Below are positions 8,497 through 16,845 of a DNA stretch of 64,000 nt, in pieces. Numbering within the stretch: the stretch's first letter is position 1; the number at the start of each line of letters is the position of its first letter. The notes under the pieces were generated by a model. The model was not told the origin of the DNA. It saw only the letters and a list, made by a program, of their open reading frames with translations, and searched no databases. The DNA comes from CAJXII01 sp965242915 (GTDB lineage: Bacteria; Campylobacterota; Campylobacteria; Campylobacterales; Arcobacteraceae): positions 1 to 64,000 of the forward strand of contig CBDETN010000021.1 in assembly GCA_965242915.1 (NCBI GenBank), read 5' to 3'. A program made the position numbers and the translations under genes.

Positions 8497-8824
8497 TTAA
8501 ATTAGTAAGAATTTCATTTTAATATCAATAAATAATATATCATGCTGAAACGACTAAAAAGCCTAACTAATGAATAGGTGGAGTATTGAAATATGAAAAA
8601 TTTAAGTTGTTTATATTCTGTTTAGAAATTTAAAAATAAGAAGATGACTTTATAAATATAATGTTGATTTTATATCAATTCCTTATCCTCTCTTAACTCC
8701 GTAGGATAGCCCTGATAGTAGTGTAATTAAATCTTTGATTTTATTTTAAATGGATAGCAGGAGTTAGCTTTGAAATAATAATCAAATACTATTTTAGATA
8801 AGATATCTTCTTATGAGGTAAATA
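8497..8824. other. Upstream region of island 1 cluster
   Basis: 328 bases with no supported gene. It must contain the promoter of the SNF2/PLD helicase gene, whose ATG at 8825 is preceded by ATGAGGTAAATA with a good GAGGT ribosome site. No clear repeat or palindrome was noticed. Confidence 0.45.
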
Positions 8825-11800
8825 ATGCTAATTGATAATAAAAGGAATGGTAAAGTTGGAGATATACTAAAAGAAAGTATTCAAAACAATAGTAAATTAT
8901 CTATTATTTCAAGCTATTTTACTATATATGCTTTTGCTGAATTAAAAAAAGAGTTTAGTAAGATAAAAGAGTTAAAATTGCTATTATCTACACCTCTTTA
9001 TAAGAATAATTATATTAACAATTTCCTTGCAGGTGTTCAAGAAGAGATTAAATTTAAAAACCAATTACAACAAGTTAAAATAGCCAAAGAGTGTGCTAAT
9101 TGGATAAAAGAAAAGGTAAAAGTAAAAGAGATAAAAGTAAAAGATGCTATACCTTTTAATCTTTATCATATTGAAAATAATAATGATAGTGTAGCAATAC
9201 AAGGAAGTTCAAATCTTTCAAGTGTAGGTTTAGGATATGTCAGTTCTAATACTTTTGCTATGAATACAAAACATACAGATAATGAAACTACAAAAGGTTT
9301 TATATCTACATTTGATGAAATTTGGAATAATGAAACAATGGTATCAGATATAAAAAAAGAGATACTTGAAAAAATAGAAGAAATTTCTTCTAATAAATCC
9401 CCGCAATTTTTATATTTTATGACTTTATATAATATTTTTAAAGATTTTATTGGAGAGTTAGATGAGGAAGAGATTATCAAGTCTAAAACTGGTTTTAAAG
9501 ATACATTAGTTTGGAATATGCTGTATAATTTTCAAAAAGATGGTGTTGTTGGTGCTATTGATAAATTAGAAAAACACAATGGTTGTATCATCGCAGATAG
9601 TGTTGGACTTGGTAAAACTTTTGAAGCCTTAGCAGTTATAAAATATTATGAGTTAAGAAATGATAGAGTTTTGGTTCTTGTTCCTAAAAAGTTAAGAGAT
9701 AATTGGACTATTTATACAGTTAATGATAAAAGAAATATATTATCACAAGATAGGTTTAATTATGATGTGTTAAATCATACAGACCTAACAAGAGAAAAAG
9801 GTTATAGTGGAGATATAAATCTTGCCACATTAAATTGGGCAAACTATGATTTAATTGTAATTGATGAATCTCATAACTTTAGAAATACAAGTACAAATAA
9901 AAAGAAAAATAAATCAAGATATGCAACACTTTTAGATGATGTATTAAAAAAAGGTGTAAAAACAAAAGTTTTAATGCTGAGTGCAACACCTGTAAATAAT
10001 CGTCTTAATGACTTAAAAAATCAAGTTACATTTATCACAGAAGCAAATGACAATGCTTTTAAAGATGTAGGTATTAACTCTATTGAATATACTTTAAGAA
10101 AATCACAAAATAAATTTAATAGTTGGTTGAAGCTACCTGAAAAAGACAGAACCACCTCAAAACTTTTAGATAGTTTAAATTTTGATTATTTTAAACTACT
10201 TGATACTATTACAATAGCGAGAAGTAGAAAGCATATTGAAAAGTATTATGATACTACTGATATTGGTAAATTTCCAAATAGAAACAAGCCTATAACACTA
10301 AAACCTGATATTGATATTTTAAATTTATTTCCTCCATTATCAGAAATAAATAAAACAATTAGAAGATTAAATTTATCTGCTTATTCCCCTTTAAAATATG
10401 TATATCCAAATAAAAAAGATGAGTATGATAAAAAATATGATATTGAACTTGGAGAGGGTCGAGTTTTTAAACAAACAGATAGAGAAAATTCCTTAATTCA
10501 TTTGATGAGAGTAAATCTATTAAAAAGAATGGAAAGCTCAATAAACTCTTTTTCTTTAACTGTTCAAAAACTTATGAATAACAATCTTAAAATTATAGAT
10601 ATGATAGATAACCATAGTGATGGTGTATTTGAAGATATTAGTATTGTAGATGTTGATATTGAAAGTGATGAGTATGCTTCACAACTCATAGGAAATAAAG
10701 TAAAAGTTTTAATAAGTGATATAGATAAAATAAAATGGAAACAAGATTTACAAAGTGATTTAGATAAGCTTATAGAACTATTAGAAAGTTCAACTGCTGT
10801 AAATTGTAATAGAGATAATAAGCTTAAAATATTAAAAGAACAAATCACAAATAAAATAGAAAACCCATTAAATAAAGATAATAAAAAAGTAATAATATTT
10901 ACTGCTTTTGCTGATACTGCTAAATACTTATATAACAATATTGCTACTTGGGCTAAAAATGAATTTAATATTGAGAGTTGTTTGATTATGGGTAGCGGAA
11001 CAAACCAAACTACAATGAATACAAAAAATAAAGATTTAAACTCTTTACTTACAAACTTTTCTCCTATCTCAAAAAGTAGAGATAAAACAGACCCAACAGC
11101 TACAAAACAAATAGATATACTTATTGCTACTGATTGTATTAGTGAGGGGCAGAACTTACAAGATTGTGATTTTTTAGTTAATTATGATATTCATTGGAAC
11201 CCAGTACGAATAATACAAAGATTTGGTAGGATTGATAGATTAGGTTCAACAAATGATAAAATTCAATTAGTTAATTTTTGGGCTAATATAGAACTTGATG
11301 AGTATATTAATCTTGAAAGTAGAGTAAGTGGAAGAATGGTACTACTTGATGTTTCTGCTACTGGCGAAGAAAATATAATTGATACAAGTGATGAAAAAGA
11401 TATAAGTGATTTGAGTTATAGAGCAAAACAACTAAAAGAATTACAAAAAAAGGTTATAGACCTTGAAGATGTAAGTGGTGGTATATCTATAACAGATTTA
11501 ACTCTAAATGATTTTAGAATGGACTTGATTAAATATTTAGAAACCAATGAAGATAAACTTAAAAAAAGTCCTATGGGTATTCATAGTGTAGTTATAAGTA
11601 GTGAAAATACAAAAGGAACTATATTTTGTTTAAAACTTTTAAAAGAGCAAAATACAAAAGATACATTTAGTTTAGAACCATATTATTTAGTTTATATAAA
11701 TGAAAATAATGAAATACAAGTAGCTTTTACAAGTGCTAAACTAATACTTGATACTTATAAAAATATTTGTATGGGCATTGAAAACCCTATAAGTGAAGCA

Positions 11801-12007
11801 GTAAGTTTATTTGAAAATGAAACCAATGATTATAATGATATGAGTAAATATACAACTCAATTAAAATTAGCAGTTGAAAGTATCATAGGTAAAAAAGAGA
11901 TGAGTGGTATGGATAGTTTATTTAGCACAGAAGAAACAATAATCTCAAAAGATAGCTTTAGTAGTATTGAAGATTTTGAACTTATCTCATACTTGGTTAT
12001 TAAATGA
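8825..12007 (+). CDS. SNF2-family helicase with N-terminal phospholipase D-like domain
   Basis: A 1060-residue two-part protein. Residues ~1-190 form a PLD-like domain ending in GSSNLSSVGLG (127-137); the catalytic HxK motif appears degenerate (H115-I-E117). Residues ~235-860 form a SNF2/RapA-type motor: Walker A region ADSVGLGKT (~255-264), DESH box (~348), motif III SATPVNN, and C-terminal ATDCISEGQNLQ and RFGRIDRLGS (~767-803). Such helicases translocate on duplex DNA and recur in phage-defence loci. The stop overlaps the DUF4391 start by 4 nt, so it heads the island 1 operon. The role in restriction is inferred from context. Confidence 0.85.
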   Translation: MLIDNKRNGKVGDILKESIQNNSKLSIISSYFTIYAFAELKKEFSKIKELKLLLSTPLYKNNYINNFLAGVQEEIKFKNQLQQVKIAKECANWIKEKVKVKEIKVKDAIPFNLYHIENNNDSVAIQGSSNLSSVGLGYVSSNTFAMNTKHTDNETTKGFISTFDEIWNNETMVSDIKKEILEKIEEISSNKSPQFLYFMTLYNIFKDFIGELDEEEIIKSKTGFKDTLVWNMLYNFQKDGVVGAIDKLEKHNGCIIADSVGLGKTFEALAVIKYYELRNDRVLVLVPKKLRDNWTIYTVNDKRNILSQDRFNYDVLNHTDLTREKGYSGDINLATLNWANYDLIVIDESHNFRNTSTNKKKNKSRYATLLDDVLKKGVKTKVLMLSATPVNNRLNDLKNQVTFITEANDNAFKDVGINSIEYTLRKSQNKFNSWLKLPEKDRTTSKLLDSLNFDYFKLLDTITIARSRKHIEKYYDTTDIGKFPNRNKPITLKPDIDILNLFPPLSEINKTIRRLNLSAYSPLKYVYPNKKDEYDKKYDIELGEGRVFKQTDRENSLIHLMRVNLLKRMESSINSFSLTVQKLMNNNLKIIDMIDNHSDGVFEDISIVDVDIESDEYASQLIGNKVKVLISDIDKIKWKQDLQSDLDKLIELLESSTAVNCNRDNKLKILKEQITNKIENPLNKDNKKVIIFTAFADTAKYLYNNIATWAKNEFNIESCLIMGSGTNQTTMNTKNKDLNSLLTNFSPISKSRDKTDPTATKQIDILIATDCISEGQNLQDCDFLVNYDIHWNPVRIIQRFGRIDRLGSTNDKIQLVNFWANIELDEYINLESRVSGRMVLLDVSATGEENIIDTSDEKDISDLSYRAKQLKELQKKVIDLEDVSGGISITDLTLNDFRMDLIKYLETNEDKLKKSPMGIHSVVISSENTKGTIFCLKLLKEQNTKDTFSLEPYYLVYINENNEIQVAFTSAKLILDTYKNICMGIENPISEAVSLFENETNDYNDMSKYTTQLKLAVESIIGKKEMSGMDSLFSTEETIISKDSFSSIEDFELISYLVIK

Positions 12008-12744
12008 TAGATGATATTTTTAAAGGTTTAAATATACCTGCATCTTGCTATGTAAACAAACCAATATTTAAAAAAATGATAAGAGAAAATTTCTCTTTAA
12101 GTGCCGTAGAAAAAAAGATACTTGAAAATGATATATCAAATATAAAATTAGAGTATATCTTAAATAAAAACAATATCAACATAAGCCAATACATAGATGA
12201 AGATAATAAATATTTAGAAATAAACTTTTTAAAAGTTGAAATCTTAAATATCAATAAACTAAAACAAATAACAACTATATTGCAAAATATACCAAAGCCA
12301 CTAATTATATTTTTTGTATATAAAAATAGTATTTGTATAAATATATCTCCAAAAAGATTAAGCAAATCTACAAATGATAAACTTGTAGTAGAAGAAAATT
12401 ATTTTACTTCTTGGATAAATTTAGCAGAAAAAAACAACATTGAAAAAGAGTTTATAGATAGTCTAAATATCAACAATCAATCTTTTACAAACTTCTTATC
12501 ATTTTATACAAGTTATTTAGATAAAATATTATCATTTAATGCTTCAAAGTTTAGTGGAACACTAAATATAAATAAGCAAATAGATACAAAAGCTATACTT
12601 GATGATATATCTAAAATAGATATACAAATAGCAGAATTAAAAAATAAGATAAAAAAAGAAACCAATTTTAGTGATAAGGTAAGTTTGAATATAGAATTAA
12701 AAAAACTAAATGATAAACTAAAAGATTTAAAAGGGAGTTTGTGA
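12004..12744 (+). CDS. DUF4391 family protein
   Basis: A 246-residue protein that fits DUF4391. The N-terminal region has LNIPASCYVNKPIFKKMI; a middle core has IPKPLIIFFVYKN and a following basic segment (ISPKRLSK); and the C-terminus is a charged coiled coil (IDIQIAELKNKIKKE.. to LKKLNDKLKDLK). The family has no biochemical function that I know of. It is typically found between a PLD/SNF2 helicase and a type III-like methyltransferase, as here, so it is probably an adaptor in the same complex. ATGA overlap with the helicase gene and GTGA overlap with the Abi gene point to translational coupling. Confidence 0.7.
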   Translation: MIDDIFKGLNIPASCYVNKPIFKKMIRENFSLSAVEKKILENDISNIKLEYILNKNNINISQYIDEDNKYLEINFLKVEILNINKLKQITTILQNIPKPLIIFFVYKNSICINISPKRLSKSTNDKLVVEENYFTSWINLAEKNNIEKEFIDSLNINNQSFTNFLSFYTSYLDKILSFNASKFSGTLNINKQIDTKAILDDISKIDIQIAELKNKIKKETNFSDKVSLNIELKKLNDKLKDLKGSL

Positions 12745-13700
12745 AATATAATCATATACAATTAGATATTGAAACTTATGTAAATTCTCTTTACGAAGAT
12801 GGCTTACAAAAATCAAATAGAATAACCAAAGAAGAAATTGAAAAAACTATTTTAAATATTGGTATGTTTAAAATAAAAGATTATGTAAAAGCTTTTAGAG
12901 GTAAATTATCAGAATACACAATGGATGATTTATTAGAATTGTATAAAATAGATAGAGAAATCTCTTTAAATATGTTAAGCCTAACTTCACAAATTGAAAT
13001 AAAATTAAAATCTTTATTAATAGAAATAATATATTCTTTAACAGATAATCCATTTGTTTATTTACTTAAAGGTAGCTATAAAGAAGATTTTGATTTACCA
13101 TTTGATTCTTTATATGATTGGGAAGTCAAAGAATATACAAAAAGACAAAAACAAGAGATTTATCCACATTATAGAGATTATTATCTTAGCAATTATAATT
13201 TCCAATCAAATAAAACAGAATATCTTAATAAAAAACCACTTATTTTTTTAGATGAAGATAAGGAGATAAATTATCCTCCATTTCATTATTTTATTGAAAG
13301 TGCAACCTTAGGAACACTTATAAATATAATTTCAAAATTAAAGATTGAAGATAACGATATATTAAAAATATTAGCAAGAAAATTTAATTTTTATCAGGAT
13401 AAAGTATTTTTAACTTCATTATTAAGATTAAAAGAATTGAGAAATAGATGTGCTCATAATGGTCGGGTTTTTAATAGAAATTATAGGGGTTTAAAAGCCT
13501 TTGGGGTACATAAAAATTATAGAACAATAATTTATGAACATAAGTTAATAGATGTTTATTATACTCTGAATTTTTTACTTGGCAATACAGAAAAGTTTAA
13601 AAATGTAGATACTTTAATAAAATCATTTGAAGAAGATAATCTATCTAAATGTAGTAATAATATGAAGTCTTTTGTGATTAGTATTATGAAAACAAGGTAA
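12741..13700 (+). CDS. Abi_2 (AbiD/AbiF-like) abortive infection family protein
   Basis: A 319-residue protein of the Abi_2 family, a HEPN-type fold linked to abortive infection. It starts at GTG 12741 (AAGGGAG ribosome site), overlapping the DUF4391 stop. N-terminal INIGMFKIKDYVKAFRGKL and LLELYKIDREISLNMLSLTSQIEIKLKS match the family pattern, and the HEPN motif ELRNRCAHNGRVFNR (~residues 232-246) supplies the R-x4-H pair associated with RNase activity. It is probably a separate defence module carried inside the restriction operon. A ~112-bp gap with palindromes separates it from the methyltransferase. Confidence 0.8.
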   Translation: MKYNHIQLDIETYVNSLYEDGLQKSNRITKEEIEKTILNIGMFKIKDYVKAFRGKLSEYTMDDLLELYKIDREISLNMLSLTSQIEIKLKSLLIEIIYSLTDNPFVYLLKGSYKEDFDLPFDSLYDWEVKEYTKRQKQEIYPHYRDYYLSNYNFQSNKTEYLNKKPLIFLDEDKEINYPPFHYFIESATLGTLINIISKLKIEDNDILKILARKFNFYQDKVFLTSLLRLKELRNRCAHNGRVFNRNYRGLKAFGVHKNYRTIIYEHKLIDVYYTLNFLLGNTEKFKNVDTLIKSFEEDNLSKCSNNMKSFVISIMKTR

Positions 13701-13808
13701 GTGTGCATGCAGGGACTTACCGTAAGTGCAGAATTATATCAAGTTCAATTAATTAAGTTATTGACCTAGGTCAAGAAAAAGAATTAAATGTTTGTAAAAG
13801 AGGTCAAA
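13696..13808 (+). promoter_or_regulatory. Palindrome-rich leader before the methyltransferase gene
   Basis: GGTAAGT (13696-13702) can pair with ACTTACC (13715-13721), and ACTTAC (13715-13720) can alternatively pair with GTAAGT (13722-13727), giving two mutually exclusive hairpins. Downstream is a perfect 14-bp palindrome TTGACCTAGGTCAA (13761-13774), with a further AGGTCAA half-site ending at 13807, just before the start codon. This looks like an operator for a regulator of the methyltransferase; the regulator is not known. Confidence 0.5.
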
Positions 13809-13812
13809 TGAA

Positions 13813-15720
13813 ATGAATAAACTAGATGGTAAAAGTATGAATATAGTAAATGACAATATAGAAAAACTAAAAGAGATTTTTCCTGAAGTTTTTAGTGAAG
13901 ATAAAATAGATTTTAAAAAACTTGAAGAGGAACTTGGTAATTTTACGGATACCCAAAATGAAAGATATAACTTTACTTGGAATGGAAAACAAGAAGCAAA
14001 AAGATTAGCACAAACACCATCAACAGGAACATTAAGACCTTGTAAAGAAGATAGTAAAGATTGGGATACAACAGCAAACTTATATATAGAGGGAGATAAT
14101 TTAGAAGTGCTTAAACTTCTTCAAAAGTCTTACAATAAAAAAGTAAAAATGATATACATTGACCCACCATATAATACAGGTAAAGATTTTGTATATAAAG
14201 ATAACTTTAAAGATAATATTAAAAATTATCTTGAAATAACTGGTCAAGTAGATAGTGAGGGAAATAGACTGAGTACAAATAGTGATACAAGTGGTAGGTA
14301 TCATAGTGATTGGTTATCTATGATGTACCCACGATTAAAATTAGCAAGAAATTTACTTAAAAATGATGGGGTTATTTTTATTAGTATTGATGATAATGAG
14401 GTTGCTAATCTTAGAAAGCTTTGTGATGAGATATTTGGGGAAGATAATTTTGTATCAGAGTTTATCTGGGAAAAGAAAAAGAAACCATCATTTTTACATA
14501 AAAATGTAGGAAAATTATCAGAATATATCCTTTGTTATGTAAAAAATACTGAATATACTTTTCCATTTTCTATTGAAACCACTACAGAGGGAAAAAAGTA
14601 TCCATTAAATAATGCAGGAAATTCAATTAATAAATTAATTTTTCCTGCTAAAACAATAAAGTTTAATATGGAAGATTGCATAATTAAGCCACAAGATATG
14701 TCAGAAGGTAATATCATTACAAAACTACTAACAGAATTGGTAGTTAAAAATAATTTAAATGATAATGAATTTGTACTTGAAGGTGAATGGAGATATTCAC
14801 AAAATAAAGTTAATGACATAATTAACAATAATGAAACTATTGTTATTAGTAAAATTCCATTTAGACCAAATCACATTAAAAGTGGAGGTGAAATAAAAAA
14901 AATGAAAAATAATTTTTCACCAACTCATTATAAAATGGAAACTAATGAAGATGCTACGGAACAAATAATTTCTCTTTTAAATAAAGATTTATTTGACAAT
15001 CCAAAGCCTCTTAAACTTATAAAAACACTTCTTCAATCAATAACATATATGGAAGACAATAGTGTTGTTTTAGATTTCTTTTCAGGTTCAGGAACAACAG
15101 CACATTCAATTATGCAGTTGAATAGTGAAGATAATAAAAATAGAAAATATATATGTGTTCAAATACCAGAAGAAACAAATGAAAAAAGTGAAGCATTTAA
15201 ATCTGGATATAAAAATATTTGTGAAATAGGAAAAGAGAGAATTAGAAGAGCAGGAGAAAAGATAGTAGCAGATAATAAAGACAAAGATTTATCTAACCTT
15301 GATATTGGATTTAAAGTATTTAAACTTGATAGTTCAAATATAAAAGAGTGGGATAGTGACTTTGATAATTTAGCAGAAAATCTACTTGATAGTGTAGAAA
15401 ATATAAAATCAGATAGAACAAGTGAAGATTTACTTTATGAGATACTTTTAAAATATGGACTTGATTTAACACTACCTATTGAAGAGAAAATTATAAATAA
15501 TAAAAAAGTATTTGTTATAGGATTTGGTGCATTGGTTGTTTGTCTTGATGATAGTATAACAATAGAAGTAGTTGAAAAAATAGCAGAATTAAAAGAAAAA
15601 TATGAAACAGAAACTATGAGAGTAGTATTTAAAGATAGTAGTTTTAAAGATGCAGTTGTTAAGACTAATGCTATTGCTGTTTTGAAGCAGTTTGGTATTG
15701 ATGAAGTTGTGAGTGTGTAA
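13813..15720 (+). CDS. Site-specific DNA methyltransferase, type III Mod-like (beta class)
   Basis: A 635-residue N4/N6 DNA methyltransferase. DPPYNTGKDF (motif IV, ~residues 117-126) precedes the SAM motif DFFSGSGTT (~421), the order of beta-class enzymes such as type III Mod and EcoP15I. AKRLAQTPSTGTL and the GDNLEVLKLLQKSYNKKVKMIY lead-in are typical of Mod. The variable region between the motifs (~residues 220-400) should carry the recognition domain. It modifies host sites that the Res protein at 18179 would otherwise cut. I favour the start at 13813, 7 nt after a weak GGTCAA site; a second ATG lies at 13849. Confidence 0.88.
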   Translation: MNKLDGKSMNIVNDNIEKLKEIFPEVFSEDKIDFKKLEEELGNFTDTQNERYNFTWNGKQEAKRLAQTPSTGTLRPCKEDSKDWDTTANLYIEGDNLEVLKLLQKSYNKKVKMIYIDPPYNTGKDFVYKDNFKDNIKNYLEITGQVDSEGNRLSTNSDTSGRYHSDWLSMMYPRLKLARNLLKNDGVIFISIDDNEVANLRKLCDEIFGEDNFVSEFIWEKKKKPSFLHKNVGKLSEYILCYVKNTEYTFPFSIETTTEGKKYPLNNAGNSINKLIFPAKTIKFNMEDCIIKPQDMSEGNIITKLLTELVVKNNLNDNEFVLEGEWRYSQNKVNDIINNNETIVISKIPFRPNHIKSGGEIKKMKNNFSPTHYKMETNEDATEQIISLLNKDLFDNPKPLKLIKTLLQSITYMEDNSVVLDFFSGSGTTAHSIMQLNSEDNKNRKYICVQIPEETNEKSEAFKSGYKNICEIGKERIRRAGEKIVADNKDKDLSNLDIGFKVFKLDSSNIKEWDSDFDNLAENLLDSVENIKSDRTSEDLLYEILLKYGLDLTLPIEEKIINNKKVFVIGFGALVVCLDDSITIEVVEKIAELKEKYETETMRVVFKDSSFKDAVVKTNAIAVLKQFGIDEVVSV

Positions 15721-15724
15721 AAAA

Positions 15725-16603
15725 ATGAAAGAACAAATAGAATTTTTTAAATCTTATAATGAAACTCAGCATTTAAGAAGAGAAAAGATTTATGAACAGT
15801 TTTTTTATTTTTCAAGTTTATTAACACTTCAAATTGGTTTTCTTGGATTTTATCTTTTAAACTTTCCAACTTTAAAAAATGACAATACAATACTTTTTTA
15901 TTTATTTATATCTTGTTTGTTAATAGTTTTTGGATTAGTTATTAAAATATTTTTTATTGCCATATCTTGGATGAATAATAAAGACTATGCTGAATTTGGA
16001 AAACCAAATGATATAAAAAAATATATTAATGAACTTGAGAACTATACTGTAAATAATACAAATAATAATGAATGGAATAAGTATATTTTAAATGAATATA
16101 TAACCATATCTAATTATAATATTACAATTAATGAAAAAAGACATCATTTAAATATGAAGTTTAGAAAATATTTAGGATTTACATTAATTGCATTATTTGT
16201 ATCATTTATCCCTTATTTCTTTCTGATGGGGAATGAGTTGAATTCACAAAAAATAATTATTTTAAATGATACGACAAGTATTACGGACGAGGAAATTAAA
16301 ATAAGAATTATTAATGATAAATTAGTAATTGATGGAAATATTACAAAGCATGTATTATTTGTCAATCTTTTAAATGATTATGTAAAAGTAAAGACTTTAG
16401 ATGTATCAAACAAGAATAATAGTACAATAAAAAATAAAAAAAAGGATACCAAAATGGCAGATGATAATAAAACAGCAACACCACCTCCAACAAAGCAAGA
16501 AATTGTTCCAACACCACCTCCAACAAGATATATTCAAGATAGTGTAAATCCTATTGTAGATAAATATCAAGAAAAATCAGTACTTATAGAAGAAAATAAA
16601 TAG
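15725..16603 (+). CDS. Three-helix membrane protein with TPPPT repeats, unknown function
   Basis: I start it at ATG 15725, just past the Mod stop (15720); an in-frame GTG at 15713 overlaps Mod. The ~292-residue product has hydrophobic helices at about residues 20-42, 55-82 and 150-168, a ~65-residue cytosolic or periplasmic loop between helices 2 and 3, and a ~120-residue tail. The tail ends in a low-complexity segment with two ATPPPTK/PTPPPTR copies. I do not recognise a family. Membrane proteins in this position of defence islands are often effectors, but nothing catalytic is visible here. Confidence 0.6.
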   Translation: MKEQIEFFKSYNETQHLRREKIYEQFFYFSSLLTLQIGFLGFYLLNFPTLKNDNTILFYLFISCLLIVFGLVIKIFFIAISWMNNKDYAEFGKPNDIKKYINELENYTVNNTNNNEWNKYILNEYITISNYNITINEKRHHLNMKFRKYLGFTLIALFVSFIPYFFLMGNELNSQKIIILNDTTSITDEEIKIRIINDKLVIDGNITKHVLFVNLLNDYVKVKTLDVSNKNNSTIKNKKKDTKMADDNKTATPPPTKQEIVPTPPPTRYIQDSVNPIVDKYQEKSVLIEENK

Positions 16604-16845
16604 TAAGTCACTATTAAAACTTATATTATAGATAATGACTAGAGTAAAAATAAATTTTAAAGTGGTCGAATTTGACCACTTTAAAATATTAAAAAAGGTT
16701 ACAAGTAAATATTTATCATATCTATATTATAATCTATACAACAGTACCTCTCAAGCTTCTTTACAGTGCTCACCCCGAGAGGTCATCTAATGACATCTAT
16801 TCAAAAACAATCTTTTAATAAATTTTTCTTAAATATGGATACAAA
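16604..16845. other. Structured gap with possible 51-residue ORF
   Basis: The gap contains a 13-bp terminator-like hairpin (16655-16686) and a second stem ACCTCTC (16746-16752) / GAGAGGT (16777-16783). A plus-strand frame 16635-16790 encodes 51 residues (MTRVKINFKVVEF.. ending ..SLQCSPREVI) but spans the hairpin and has no clear ribosome site, so I do not call it a gene. Confidence 0.4.
16655..16686. terminator. 13-bp perfect hairpin, bidirectional terminator
   Basis: TTTTAAAGTGGTC (16655-16667), loop GAATTT, GACCACTTTAAAA (16674-16686), 51 bases after the membrane protein gene. With A/T arms on both sides it would terminate in either direction, which suggests that the AlbA_2-Res pair downstream has its own promoter. 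Confidence 0.65.
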
